Of a DNA stretch of 64,000 bases, positions 35,543-44,782 are shown piece by piece. The position numbers and the translations under genes were made by a program. Source of the DNA: JAVJSD01 sp040219575 (GTDB lineage Bacteria; Planctomycetota; Planctomycetia; Pirellulales; Pirellulaceae); the NCBI GenBank assembly GCA_040219575.1, contig JAVJSD010000064.1, positions 62,001 to 126,000 on the forward strand, in the 5' to 3' direction. The notes under the pieces were generated by a model. It did not search any database and was not told the origin of the DNA. It worked only from the letters and a program-made list of their open reading frames with translations. Position 1 is the stretch's first letter. Every line of letters starts with the position of its first letter.

Positions 35543-36694
35543 ATGCTTCGAATCGCACTACGAATTGCTGTTGTTCTCACGCTTTCGACGGCGGTTGTCG
35601 CGGAAGACGGCGGCGCGGGTCGCCGTAGCGAGTCGAAAGATCGCGACCTGGCCCTCGAACCGCCGGCCGTGGTCAACGCTCCCTGGAAGCAGCACATCCC
35701 TCCGACGCGCCGCCAGGGCGTGCCCGGCATCGAGCGGACCGCCAAGGGCCGGCTATGGGCGATCTACGGACGCGATGTCGAAAGCCCCCGCAACTACCAG
35801 GTGCTAACGACCAGCGACGACGACGGCCAGTCCTGGTCGGACGTGAAGCTGATGATCCTGCCGCGACAGGGTGTGCGGGCCATGTCGGCCTGCATCTGGA
35901 TCGATCCCCGGCAACGAATGTGGGCGTTCTGGGGACAGAGCTTCGGCCAGCAGGACGGCCGCTACGGCATCTGGGCGATGGTGACCGACAACCCGGAAAC
36001 TGCAAATCCAAAGTGGTCGCAACCGCGGCGCATCGGCGACGGCATCATGCTCAACAAGCCCACCGTCCTCAGCAACGGCGACTGGCTGTTGACCTCGTCG
36101 ATCTGGAAGGCGGACGAGAGCATTCGCGTTTATGCCTCCACCGACGAAGGAAAGACTTTCGCTCTCCGCGGCACGGCCAATGTGCTGCCGGTGGAAGCAC
36201 GTGGGCCGGACGAGCCGATGATCGTCGAGCGCAAGGACGGCTCCTTGTGGATGCTGGTCCGCAGTCGCGGCCTGGCCGAGACGGTCTCGCGCGACGGCGG
36301 CAAGACCTGGTCGCCCGTCGAGCGCAGCGCGCTGCGGCATCCAACTTCCCGGTTTTTTCTTCGCCGACTCCGCAGCGGCGCCCTGCTGCTGGTGAAACAC
36401 GGCCCGCTCGACGAACGAACCAGCCGCGAACAACTGATGGCGTTCATCTCCGACGACGACGGCCGGACCTGGCAGGGCGGCCTGATGCTCGACGAGCGCG
36501 AGCACGTCACTTATCCCGACGGGGCGCAGGCGGAGGACGGGACGATCTACATCGTCTACGACTACAACCGCACGCCCGAAGGCGTCGTCCACCTGGCGAC
36601 GTTCACCGAAGCCGACGCCCGCGCCGGCGACGCCGTCAGCGGCAAAGTGCGTCTCCGCCTCGAAGTCGCCCGCCTCCCCCAAGAGCAGCGGTAG
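35543..36694 (+). CDS. Exported sialidase-like beta-propeller, paralog 2
   Basis: 383 aa with a signal peptide (LRIALRIAVVLTLSTAVVAE). Four Asp boxes: SDDDGQSW, STDEGKTF, SRDGGKTW and SDDDGRTW. The same order of motifs as the upstream gene (GVPGIERTAKGRLWAIYGRD, GIMLNKPTVLSNGDWLL, DEPMIVERKDGSLWMLVRSR, TYPDGAQAEDGTIYIVYDYNR) shows they arose by duplication. It lacks the extra loop near paralog 1 residues 205-225. The stop codon TAG at 36692 is the first three bases of palindromic element C. Confidence 0.83.
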   Translation: MLRIALRIAVVLTLSTAVVAEDGGAGRRSESKDRDLALEPPAVVNAPWKQHIPPTRRQGVPGIERTAKGRLWAIYGRDVESPRNYQVLTTSDDDGQSWSDVKLMILPRQGVRAMSACIWIDPRQRMWAFWGQSFGQQDGRYGIWAMVTDNPETANPKWSQPRRIGDGIMLNKPTVLSNGDWLLTSSIWKADESIRVYASTDEGKTFALRGTANVLPVEARGPDEPMIVERKDGSLWMLVRSRGLAETVSRDGGKTWSPVERSALRHPTSRFFLRRLRSGALLLVKHGPLDERTSREQLMAFISDDDGRTWQGGLMLDEREHVTYPDGAQAEDGTIYIVYDYNRTPEGVVHLATFTEADARAGDAVSGKVRLRLEVARLPQEQR

Positions 36695-36815
36695 GCCGGA
36701 ACAACCGCAGGACGCTGCTGCGGCAGCGCCGTCGGATGTTTCTTTGCGAGCGCGCGTTTTCGTTTGCATCGTGTTGAGGAAATGCCGGAACGGCGCAGGG
36801 CTTGTTCCGGCCTTC
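36692..36815. repeat. Inverted-repeat element C, copy 1 (between convergent genes)
   Basis: Begins TAGGCCGGAACAACCGCAGG and ends CTTGTTCCGGCC, so the outer 12-13 bp are inverted. It lies between the stop of sialidase 2 and the end of the opposing sulfatase gene. Related elements are at 39498-39635 and 51643-51757. Confidence 0.75.
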
Positions 36816-36834
36816 ACTCACCACGCACCACCAA

Positions 36835-38286
36835 CTACTCCTCCCCGTACCCATGTTTCCCCGGTGCGGAGAGCAGCAGCGTCTTCGCCTTCCCGCCATG
36901 CCAAAGGTCGTACCGCGGATCCGCATGACGATCGAAGAACTCGTGTAGCTGCTTCTTCAACAGCGCCTGCACCTGGGCCTGCTGCGATTGGCCGAACAGG
37001 TTGAACTGCTCGCCGGGGTCGGCGGTCAAGTCGTACAACTCGTGCGGGCCGTCGGGAAAACGCTCGATATACTTCCACTCGCCGGTGCGGATCGAGCGGA
37101 CGTTTTCAAACTCGTAAAGCACCACGTTCTCCCACTCCTGAGACGCGCCGCGCAGCGTCGCGGCGTAACTTCGCCCCGGCGACTTCGGCTTGCTCGGCAT
37201 CTTGTCCGCCAGCCCCAGGTAGTCGAGCACGGTGGGCATCAGGTCGTAGTTGCAGGTCATGATGTCGGTCGTTCGCTCGGCGGGCACGACGCCCGGTTGC
37301 CGCACGATCATCGGAATGTGCATCGTGCCGTCGAAGGCGTGCAGCGGCCGCGTGTGGTCGCCCATGCCCCATAGCCCGTGGTGTCCGCCGGCCGAGGCCT
37401 GATCGGCGGTGAAAATGACGAGCGTGTTTTCGTCAAGGCCGAGTCGCTCGAGCGTCGCCATGATTTCGCCCACACCATCGTCGACGCCGCTCACCTCCGC
37501 CGCCAAGCGCCGCATCGAAACCGGGTTGCCGAAGTACTCCTTGTTGTTGAACTGCCAGGGGTGCATCTCACCCCGCGGAAACGACGGCAGCTCTTTGTCG
37601 GCGTAGTACTTCGCGTGCCGGTTGCGTGATTCGCTCAGAAGCAACTTCCCAAGCGCATACGGCCCGTTGTAGGAAAGGAACAAGAAGAACGGCCGCTCCT
37701 GGTTCTCCTCGATGAACTTCACGCCATGCTCGGTCCACAAGTCGGTGAGGTACTTCGGCTCGGTGCGGATCTCGCCGTCTTCGATCACCCGGGCGTCGTA
37801 GAACTCCGTCGTCCCGCCGTGCGGCATGGTGATCCAACTCGTGAATCCTTCCTGCGGCTGGAGATTCCTTCCCAGGTGCCACTTTCCGGAGAGCCCGCAG
37901 GCGTAGCCGTTGTCGGCCAGAATCTCGCCGAGCGTACGGAACTCGCCGATCATGCACCAGGCGTCGTCGCCGATCTGGGCCTCGTTGCCGCGCAGGAAGC
38001 AGTGCACGCCATGCTGCGACGGCAACAGGCCGGTGAGGTAGGTGGCTCGAGTGGGCGAGCAGACGGCGTTGCTGCTGAAAGCTCGGGTGAAACGCAGCCC
38101 CTGCCGCGCCAGCCGGTCGATGTTGGGCGTGCGGATGTCCTGGTTGCCGTAGCAGCCGAGCGTCCAGGCGCCGTGGTTGTCGGTCATGATCAGCACGACA
38201 TTCGTCGGCCGGGCGTTCTCGGCCGAACAGACGCTCGCGACAAGTGTTAGCAGCAGGATGGGCAGCACCGTGGCGAAGTGTCGCAT
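36835..38286 (-). CDS. Exported sulfatase with CSPTR active-site variant
   Basis: 483 aa. A signal peptide (HFATVLPILLLTLVASVCS) leads to the sulfatase fold: NVVLIMTDNHGAWTLGCYG, the active-site motif CSPTRATYLTG (Cys76), GKWHLG, FLFLSYNGPYALG, TLVIFTADQ and ELYDLTADPGEQFNL. The serine of C-X-P-S-R is a threonine here, and the usual DHG metal site reads DQASAGGHHGLW. The N2-type sulfatases clear sulfate from glycans; modification to formylglycine with Thr at this position is not certain. It is convergent with the sialidase pair and divergent from ispH. Confidence 0.86.
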   Translation of the reverse strand: MRHFATVLPILLLTLVASVCSAENARPTNVVLIMTDNHGAWTLGCYGNQDIRTPNIDRLARQGLRFTRAFSSNAVCSPTRATYLTGLLPSQHGVHCFLRGNEAQIGDDAWCMIGEFRTLGEILADNGYACGLSGKWHLGRNLQPQEGFTSWITMPHGGTTEFYDARVIEDGEIRTEPKYLTDLWTEHGVKFIEENQERPFFLFLSYNGPYALGKLLLSESRNRHAKYYADKELPSFPRGEMHPWQFNNKEYFGNPVSMRRLAAEVSGVDDGVGEIMATLERLGLDENTLVIFTADQASAGGHHGLWGMGDHTRPLHAFDGTMHIPMIVRQPGVVPAERTTDIMTCNYDLMPTVLDYLGLADKMPSKPKSPGRSYAATLRGASQEWENVVLYEFENVRSIRTGEWKYIERFPDGPHELYDLTADPGEQFNLFGQSQQAQVQALLKKQLHEFFDRHADPRYDLWHGGKAKTLLLSAPGKHGYGEE

Positions 38287-38440
38287 GGCTTGTCGTATCG
38301 AAAAGGGAGTTCAGCGGGCGGAATGGTCACGCAGATTCTCAGCCTGCGATTATAGGCAAAAGCGGCCGCCACTCGCGTTAAATGTCGCCGCGGACGTGCG
38401 GTCAGCATCGTGGGGCGGCCTGTCAGGCTGCCAGTGCCGT

Positions 38441-38515
38441 AGGGTAGCCTTCCAGGCTGCCGAATCAGGCATGGTAGATGCCACGTTGCCCGGCAGGCAG
38501 GATGCCTGCCCTACG
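38441..38515. repeat. Cluster of short GCAGGC/GCCTGC palindromes upstream of ispH
   Basis: GTAGCCTTCCAGGCTGCC at 38444-38461 and GGCAGGCAGGATGCCTGCC at 38492-38510 are two small hairpins of one intergenic repeat class. Similar units occur at 8734-8750, 41064-41082 and 60785-60802. Confidence 0.65.
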
Positions 38516-38564
38516 AGGTTGCGCCGGTTTGCACTAGAATTGGTGAACAGGAGCACCAACGACC

Positions 38565-39500
38565 ATGAGAATCATCCTCGCCGCCCCGCGCGGTTTTTGC
38601 GCCGGCGTGAACATGGCGATCGAAAGCCTCGATCTGGCGATCAAGGCCTTCGGGACGCCGGTCTACGTCTATCACGAAATCGTGCACAACAAGTACGTCG
38701 TCGAAACGTTCCGCGACAAGGGAGCGGTGTTCGTCGACGAGGTGACGGACGTCCCGGAGGGTTCAACGCTGCTGTTTTCAGCTCACGGGGTTTCTCCCGA
38801 AGTGCGGCGCGTGGCGCGGGAGCGCCGTTTGACCGCCATCGACGCCACCTGCCCGCTCGTCACCAAGGTGCACCTGGAGGCGATCCGCTACGCCAGGCAG
38901 GGCTTCACGATCGTGCTGATCGGCCACGAGGGGCACGACGAGGTGGTCGGCACGATGGGCGAGGCGCCCGAGGCGATCGTCCTGGTCGAGTCGCCCGACG
39001 ACGTCGCCGAATTGCAGGTGGCCGATGAACAGAAACTGGCGTATCTCACCCAGACGACGCTGTCGGTCGACGACGCCAACCGCATCATCGAGCGGCTGAA
39101 GGCGCGGTTCCCGCACATCCAGGGACCGCCCAAGGAAGACATCTGCTACGCCACGCAGAACCGCCAGGAGGCGGTCGGTACCCTTTCCGGCGAGGCCGAC
39201 GTGGTGCTGGTGCTGGGCAGCCAGAACAGCAGCAACAGCCAGCGGCTGAAGGAACTGGCCCGCGACCGCGGCGTGCCGGCCTATTTGATCGACGGGGCGG
39301 CCGACATCGACGCCAAGTGGTTCACCGGCGACGAAACCGTCGTCATCACGGCCGGCGCCAGCGCGCCGGAGTCGGTGGTGCAAGAGTGCGTCGACTATCT
39401 GAAGGACCGCTACACCGCCACGGTCGAACTGCGCACCATCCGCAAGGAAGAAGTCCACTTCCCCCTGCCGCGCGAACTGCGCTCACTGTCGACGACGTAG
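38565..39500 (+). CDS. ispH: 4-hydroxy-3-methylbut-2-enyl diphosphate reductase (LytB/IspH)
   Basis: 311 aa, the normal length. Three conserved cysteines bind the 4Fe-4S cluster: GFCAGV (C12), DATCPLVTKVH (about C96) and DICYATQNRQ (about C193). Diphosphate-binding residues are in VYVYHEIVHNKYVV, LIGHEGHDEVVGT and SQNSSNSQRL, and ITAGASAPESVV follows. It performs the last step of the MEP pathway to IPP and DMAPP. The TAG stop (39498-39500) is supplied by palindromic element C copy 2. Confidence 0.96.
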   Translation: MRIILAAPRGFCAGVNMAIESLDLAIKAFGTPVYVYHEIVHNKYVVETFRDKGAVFVDEVTDVPEGSTLLFSAHGVSPEVRRVARERRLTAIDATCPLVTKVHLEAIRYARQGFTIVLIGHEGHDEVVGTMGEAPEAIVLVESPDDVAELQVADEQKLAYLTQTTLSVDDANRIIERLKARFPHIQGPPKEDICYATQNRQEAVGTLSGEADVVLVLGSQNSSNSQRLKELARDRGVPAYLIDGAADIDAKWFTGDETVVITAGASAPESVVQECVDYLKDRYTATVELRTIRKEEVHFPLPRELRSLSTT

Positions 39501-39635
39501 ACCGGAACAACCGCAGGGCGTTCCAGCTGACGCGCCGTGGCGCGTTGATTCGAGGGCCGCGTGTTTTCGTTCGCGCGGCGTTCGAGAACCGCCGCGGCGC
39601 CGTACGGTTCTTCCGGCATACCGTCTTCCGGCCTA
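39498..39635. repeat. Inverted-repeat element C, copy 2 (supplies both stop codons)
   Basis: Begins TAGACCGGAACAACCGCAGG and ends CTTCCGGCCTA. Its first three bases are the stop of ispH. Its last three (CTA, TAG on the minus strand) are the stop of the opposing DUF1501 gene, so the element exactly fills the convergent gap and could serve as a two-way terminator. Confidence 0.78.
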
Positions 39636-41045
39636 CCCGATCAGTTCCTCGATGAGTTCGCCGCCGGTTTGGGAAAGCTGCTTGTAGCGGCCGGCGTGGA
39701 AGTAGGTCAGCTTGTTGTCGTTCAGGCCGAGCAGGTGCAGCAGCGTGACGTGGAAGTCCTTGATCGGGCGAACCTGTTCGACCGCCGCCGCGCCGATCTC
39801 GTCGGTCGCGCCGACTTCCGCTCCCGCCTTCACGCCGCCGCCGGCCAGCACCGCGAACATCGCCTTGGCGTTGTGATCGCGGCCGTACGCCATGCCGCCG
39901 CCGCGGAGGCCGTTGTCGGGCGAACGGCCGAACTCTCCGCACATCACCACCAGCGTGTCGTCGAGCATGCCGCGCTGGCGCAGATCGCCCAACAGCGCCG
40001 CCACCGGGCGATCGATGCTGCGGATCCGCGCGCGGTGCGAACGCTCGATATAATCGTGCGAATCCCAGCCGCCGCTGAAAACCTGCACGAACCGCACGCC
40101 CCGCTCGACAAGCCGCCGCGCCAGCAGGCATTTGCGGCCGAATTCGTCGGTCATCTTCTCGCCCACGCCGTAGCGCGCCAGCGTCCCCGCGTCCTCCCGC
40201 GACAGATCGAGCAGGTCGGGCACCTTGGCCTGCATGCGATACGCCAGTTCGTACGACTCCATGCGGGCCGCGAGTTGGTCGTGATGCGGATGCTTCTGTT
40301 GGTGCTGCCTGTTCAACGCCGACAGCAGGTCGAGGTTGCCGCGCTGCACGTCGCGCGTCGTTCCCTCCGGCGGCAAGAGATCGAGAATCGGTGAACCGGT
40401 CGACCGCAGCGCCGTGCCCTGGTAGAAGGCCGGCAGGAAGCCGTTCGACCAGTTCGCCGCGCCGCCTTGCGGATAGGCCGCCTCGGGCAACACCATGAAG
40501 CCGGGCAGATCCTGGTTCGGCGAACCGAGTCCGTAAGTCACCCACGAACCGATGGCCGGATCGCCGCCGAAGCGGTTGCCGGTGTTGATGTGGTAACACG
40601 CCGTCGGATGGTTGATCGACTCGGCCTGCAGACCGTGATAGAGGCACAGTTCGTCGGCGACGCCGGCCAGGTGCTCGAACTCCTCGTTCATCGGCAGGCC
40701 GCTCTCGCCGGCGCGGCGGAACTTGAACGGGCTCTGCACGTAATAGCGTGTGCCGCTGGCCATGGCCGAGGCGAACTTGTCATTGCGGGTGAACCGCTCG
40801 CCATGCAATCGCGCCAGCTTCGGCTTGGGATCGAACGTGTCGATATGGCTCGGGCCGCCTTCCAGAAACAGGAAGATGCAGTTCTTCGCCCGCGGCGCAT
40901 TATGCGGTGCGCGCGGCGCCAGCGGCCCATTGACTTCGGCCGACTTCGCCTCGTCGTTTAGCAGCGCATTGAACGCCGCCGTGCCCAGCGTGGCGCCCAG
41001 GCCGTACAGAAAACTGCGTCGCGATGTGGAGAGGGGTGAATTCAT
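39633..41045 (-). CDS. DUF1501 protein, Tat-exported, partner of the GntR-linked DUF1553 gene
   Basis: 470 aa. The twin-arginine leader TSRRSFLYGLGATLGTAA is followed by the DUF1501 fold, a relative of the alkaline-phosphatase/sulfatase superfamily: NCIFLFLEGGPSHIDTFDPKP, HPTACYHINTGNRFGG, GGWDSHDYIE, VVMCGEFGRSPDNGLRGGG, AYGRDHNAKAMFAVLAGGG and the C-terminal VTLLHLLGLNDNKLTYFHAGR. The biochemical role is unknown. It lies 70 bp behind the DUF1549-DUF1553 cytochrome gene, the standard planctomycete pair, and that gene in turn follows a GntR regulator. Confidence 0.92.
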   Translation of the reverse strand: MNSPLSTSRRSFLYGLGATLGTAAFNALLNDEAKSAEVNGPLAPRAPHNAPRAKNCIFLFLEGGPSHIDTFDPKPKLARLHGERFTRNDKFASAMASGTRYYVQSPFKFRRAGESGLPMNEEFEHLAGVADELCLYHGLQAESINHPTACYHINTGNRFGGDPAIGSWVTYGLGSPNQDLPGFMVLPEAAYPQGGAANWSNGFLPAFYQGTALRSTGSPILDLLPPEGTTRDVQRGNLDLLSALNRQHQQKHPHHDQLAARMESYELAYRMQAKVPDLLDLSREDAGTLARYGVGEKMTDEFGRKCLLARRLVERGVRFVQVFSGGWDSHDYIERSHRARIRSIDRPVAALLGDLRQRGMLDDTLVVMCGEFGRSPDNGLRGGGMAYGRDHNAKAMFAVLAGGGVKAGAEVGATDEIGAAAVEQVRPIKDFHVTLLHLLGLNDNKLTYFHAGRYKQLSQTGGELIEELIG

Positions 41046-41063
41046 CGTGGTTTCATTTCATAG

Positions 41064-41082
41064 GGCAGGCATCTTGCCTGCC
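41064..41082. repeat. Short palindrome GGCAGGCATCTTGCCTGCC
   Basis: A 19-bp near-perfect palindrome in the 70-bp spacer between the DUF1553 and DUF1501 genes. It belongs to the same short class as 38492-38510 and may form a hairpin in the message. Confidence 0.7.
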
Positions 41083-41115
41083 AGAGCGGTCTGAATGGCC
41101 GCCCAAAGTAGGAAG

Positions 41116-43938
41116 TCAGTAGACGTACACAAACTCGTTGCTGTTCATCAGCACGAGGCAGACTTCGGCCAGGGCGCGGGTTTCCGGCTCCACAGCCCAG
41201 GGTTTGAGGTCGGCGACGTAGGTTCCACCCGCGTAAATGTCGAGCGGTTCGGTCCACTCAAACGACTCGCCGGTCATTTCCTCGACCATATTCCGCAGGA
41301 CCTCGGTCGGCGGCGAGATTGGCTTCGGCTTCTGCTCACGATGATGGGCGAGCATCTGCTCGTAGTGATCGAGACAGAGCTTGCGTTCGTTCTCGGTCGG
41401 CGCGCGTCCGAGCGCGAGGCGGAAAGCCGCGTCGATCTGATCGCTCTTTGGCTTGGCCTGCTGCTGGATCCGGGCCGCGGCCGCGAGGGCCCGATCGTAC
41501 GTATTCTGCGAGTTCAACAGCGCGAAGGCCTGCGGCGTGACCGTGGTTTCGTCGCGACGCTCGCAGCTCGTCTCCGAGCCGGGGCGGTTGAACACCTCCA
41601 ACAGCGGATAGCTGCGATTGCGTTGCCGGTAGACGTAGATCGAACGGCGGTTCCGCTCGCCGGGCGTCGGCGAAGGCTGCCAGGCGGGCGCCACCGAACC
41701 CATCACGTGAATCGGCTGCAGCGCCACCTCGCGGTTGATCTCCGGAAACACACCCGGTCCGCCCATCGTCAGGTCGAGTTCTCCGCTCAAGAGCAGCATG
41801 CTGTCGCGAATTTCCTCGGCCGTCAGTCGGCGCGGCGGATACACGGCCAGCAGTTCGTTGGTCGGATCGGCCTCACGCAGCGCCGCCATGTCGGCATGGT
41901 CGCCGCTGCGTTGATATGCCGCCGAAGTGAGGATCAAGCGGTGCAGCTTCTTGATCGACCAACCGTTGTCCATGAACCACGCGGCCAGGAAGTCGAGCAA
42001 CGCGGGGTGCGTCGGCCGCTTTCCCGTCACGCCGAAATTGTTCGGCGTGGCCACGATGCCGCGGCCGCCGAAATGATGTTGCCAGATTCGATTGACGATC
42101 ACCCGGGCCGTGAACGGGTTTTGTTCGCTGGCGATCCAGCGGGCCAGTTCGAGTCGTCGCCCGGTCGTCGACTCGGGCAACTCTCCCCAGCCGTCTTGAT
42201 GCAAGTCCCGAAGCGGGTACGCCGCGGCCGACAGAACGCCGGGCGTCACCGGTTCGCCGGGCGACTCGATCGAACCGCCCATCAAGATGCTGACCGTCTC
42301 CACCTCGCCGGTCATCTTCTCCGGCATCGGCATCATCGCCTTGTTTGAACTGTACTGGCGATAGGGGCCGCTGTAGACGGAGAGCGCGTAAGGCTCGAAG
42401 GTGAGCAGCATCTGCTGGAGGTATTCGATCCGCTTGCGGAGCACCTTCTGCACGCCGAGATCGGTATAGTCGAGGCCGTAGAAGCGCGGCGGACGTTCAT
42501 CCTGCGGCAGCTTGCGGACCGTCGCCGCGACGCCGCCCTGGCCGATCTCGACGCCGCGATCCTCCAGCCACTTGCGCTGCGCGAGTTGCTCCTTGCGGCC
42601 GATGGCGGCCTGCGCCTGCTGCGCTTCGTCGAGCAACCTCTGGAATCGCTCTCGCCGCCCGTCGAAGCCGGTGGTGTTCTCCTGCGGCAAGAACGGAACC
42701 GACCGTTCGGCGAGTTGCACCGGCGCCAGCGACGCCATCAGGCGGTAGTAGTCGCGCGTCGGCAGCGGATCGAACTTGTGATCGTGGCACTTGGCGCACC
42801 GCAGCACCTGACCGAGGAACGTTTCGCCGAGGGCGTTGGTCGCATCGTCGAGATACTGCTGCCGCGTCACCGCGGCGACCGACATGCCGGTGTGCTCCCA
42901 CGGCCCCATCCGCAGGTAGCCGGCGGCGATCAAGAGTTCCGGATCGTTCTCGTCGAGTTCATCGCCCGCGATCTGCTCCGCGATGAAGCGATCGAACGGT
43001 TTGTCGTCGTTGAAGGCGCGGATCACGTAGTCGCGATACCGCCAGGCGTTGGGCCGCGGGTCGTCGCGCGAGAACCCGCTGGTGTCGCCGTAGCGCGTCA
43101 CGTCGAGCCAGTGCCGGGCCCACTGTTCGCCGTAGCGGGGGCTTTCCAGCAAGCGATCAATCAGATTCTCGTAGGCGCGAGGCGAATCGTCGGCCAGGAA
43201 GGCCTCGGTCTGCTTGGGCGTCGGCGGCAGGCCGGTGAGGTCGTACGTCAACCGCCGCAGCAACACGGCGCGATCGGCCGGCGGCGCCGGTTTCAGTCCC
43301 GCCTGGTTGAGGCGGTCCTGCAAGAACGCGTCGATGGGATGCCGCGCGGCGTCGTCCGGCAGCGCCGACCAGGGAGCGTCCGGCCGAGTGATGGGACGAT
43401 AGGCCCACAGGTCGTCGACCTGGTAGCGGCGATAGGTCCATTCGTCGGCAAGCCCGCCGCTGGTGGGAACGATCACGCCGTCGTTGGTTTCGCTGCGCGA
43501 CCACTCATCGGCCAGGTGCCTCCTTTGCGCGGCCGCATCGGGCCAGGGGGCGCCGTCGGCGATCCATTTCTGCAAGACCTTGATCTGTGTCTCCGTGAGC
43601 CGGTCGTTCTCCTTGGGCGGCATTTCGATGCCGTCCCACCGCACGGCCGCCATCAGCAGGCCTTCGTCCGGCTTGCCGGGGACGAGCGCCGCCTCGCCCG
43701 ACTCGCCGCCTTCGAGCAGGCCAGCCCGCGACAACATGTTCAACTCGCCTTTGACGTCGTCGGCCTTCTCGCCGTGACAGGCGAAGCACTTGCTCTTGAG
43801 CAGCGGCAGCACGTTGAGCGTAAAGTGCCTTTCGGCCTGCTGCTTTTGAGCGGCCTCGGTCTCCGCTTTCTCTTCGGCTTGAACGTTCCCGCCCCACGCC
43901 GCGGCGAGCCAGAACAACACCACGAGCAGGTGGCGCAT
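41116..43938 (-). CDS. PSCyt1-DUF1549-DUF1553 exported cytochrome-like protein (GntR-linked)
   Basis: 940 aa from the ATG at 43938. The signal peptide is RHLLVVLFWLAAAWGGNVQA. The cytochrome-c-like PSCyt1 domain has one haem site CFACHGEKADDVKGELNM. DUF1549 follows (PIDAFLQDRLNQAGLKP, LTYDLTGLPPTP, HWLDVTRYGDTSGF), with a CAKCHDHKFDPLPTRDYYRL site where a second haem could bind. DUF1553 comes last (ARWIASEQNPFTARVIVNR, RLTAEEIRDSMLLLSG). Only the haem attachment is clear; the function is unknown. An ATG at 44007 overlaps the GntR stop and could be the start, but its first codons look like spacer by third-position GC, so 43938 is preferred. Confidence 0.9.
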   Translation of the reverse strand: MRHLLVVLFWLAAAWGGNVQAEEKAETEAAQKQQAERHFTLNVLPLLKSKCFACHGEKADDVKGELNMLSRAGLLEGGESGEAALVPGKPDEGLLMAAVRWDGIEMPPKENDRLTETQIKVLQKWIADGAPWPDAAAQRRHLADEWSRSETNDGVIVPTSGGLADEWTYRRYQVDDLWAYRPITRPDAPWSALPDDAARHPIDAFLQDRLNQAGLKPAPPADRAVLLRRLTYDLTGLPPTPKQTEAFLADDSPRAYENLIDRLLESPRYGEQWARHWLDVTRYGDTSGFSRDDPRPNAWRYRDYVIRAFNDDKPFDRFIAEQIAGDELDENDPELLIAAGYLRMGPWEHTGMSVAAVTRQQYLDDATNALGETFLGQVLRCAKCHDHKFDPLPTRDYYRLMASLAPVQLAERSVPFLPQENTTGFDGRRERFQRLLDEAQQAQAAIGRKEQLAQRKWLEDRGVEIGQGGVAATVRKLPQDERPPRFYGLDYTDLGVQKVLRKRIEYLQQMLLTFEPYALSVYSGPYRQYSSNKAMMPMPEKMTGEVETVSILMGGSIESPGEPVTPGVLSAAAYPLRDLHQDGWGELPESTTGRRLELARWIASEQNPFTARVIVNRIWQHHFGGRGIVATPNNFGVTGKRPTHPALLDFLAAWFMDNGWSIKKLHRLILTSAAYQRSGDHADMAALREADPTNELLAVYPPRRLTAEEIRDSMLLLSGELDLTMGGPGVFPEINREVALQPIHVMGSVAPAWQPSPTPGERNRRSIYVYRQRNRSYPLLEVFNRPGSETSCERRDETTVTPQAFALLNSQNTYDRALAAAARIQQQAKPKSDQIDAAFRLALGRAPTENERKLCLDHYEQMLAHHREQKPKPISPPTEVLRNMVEEMTGESFEWTEPLDIYAGGTYVADLKPWAVEPETRALAEVCLVLMNSNEFVYVY

Positions 43939-44003
43939 GACGCGCGAGCCGCTTGTACGGCGGACGTCGTACATCTCATTCGCAGAGTTTCGTACTGGAT
44001 CGA

Positions 44004-44615
44004 TCATTGTTGGATATTCGTGACGAGGGCTTTGACGGCGGCTTGCCGATCGCCGCGGCGAATCGCCTCGACGACGGCGGCGTGTTCGCGATACGATTCG
44101 AGCAGGTTGCGGTGCCGCGTGTAGCGCAACCGCATGCGGGTGATGACCGGCAGCCAGACGGCCAGCAGATCGGCGTCGCCGGTCCGCTCGACAAACCAGC
44201 GATGGAACGCCATGTCGTGCTGCACGACCGACGCCATGTCGTCCGCCTCGCAGGCGGCGCGGAGCCTGGCCAGGATGGCGTCGAGTTGCGCCAGGTCGTC
44301 GTCCTCGAGTTCGCCGAACACCCGCCGCAAGGCGTGGGCTTCAGTCTTGCGGCGCATGTCGACGATCAGCGTTTGAATCGCCGCGCTCGGCGCCGGACCG
44401 ACCTTCACGCCGCAGTTGGGCCGCGAGACGAGCAGCCCTTCCTGCGTCAACTGCAGCAGTGCGTCGCGAATCGGACCGCGGCTGACGCCGAACCGCTCGG
44501 CCAGCGCCTGTTCGCGGAGCGAATCGCCTTCGGCGATGCGGCCGGTCAGCACGTCGCTGCGGATTTGCTCGACGATCTGTTCGCGCAGCGTGCGGTAGAG
44601 GGATCCGTTGGCCAT
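44004..44615 (-). CDS. GntR family transcription regulator (FCD/FadR type)
   Basis: 203 aa. The N-terminal winged helix is GSLYRTLREQIVEQIRSDVL...LREQALAERFGVSRGPIRDAL. The C-terminal helical FCD domain has DMAFHRWFVERTGD, HRNLLESYREHAAVVEAIRRG and the metal/ligand-binding His/Asp pattern typical of FCD. FCD regulators sense small organic acids. It stands first in a minus-strand operon with the DUF1553 and DUF1501 genes and is divergent from a sulfatase. A perfect 12-bp palindrome lies 27 bp before its start and could be its operator. Confidence 0.92.
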   Translation of the reverse strand: MANGSLYRTLREQIVEQIRSDVLTGRIAEGDSLREQALAERFGVSRGPIRDALLQLTQEGLLVSRPNCGVKVGPAPSAAIQTLIVDMRRKTEAHALRRVFGELEDDDLAQLDAILARLRAACEADDMASVVQHDMAFHRWFVERTGDADLLAVWLPVITRMRLRYTRHRNLLESYREHAAVVEAIRRGDRQAAVKALVTNIQQ

Positions 44616-44641
44616 CGGCGTCTCACGGGAAGTAATTACAG

Positions 44642-44653
44642 ATTGTCGACAAT
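44642..44653. promoter_or_regulatory. Candidate GntR operator, ATTGTCGACAAT
   Basis: A perfect 12-bp palindrome 27 bp before the GntR start and 130 bp before the divergent sulfatase start. Its half-sites fit the TTGT-ACAA shape of FadR-type GntR operators (family knowledge). It could allow the regulator to control its own operon and the sulfatase together. Confidence 0.7.
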
Positions 44654-44782
44654 GTGCAATGTCACGGCGGGCGAGTCAACCACCCAAGTGGACTGCGGAT
44701 CGATTCCGGTCGACATTTGACATGGCCCACCCGCTGGTCGAGACTGGTTCCGCCCGCTGTCCCTCACCCCCGGGAGCCCCCC

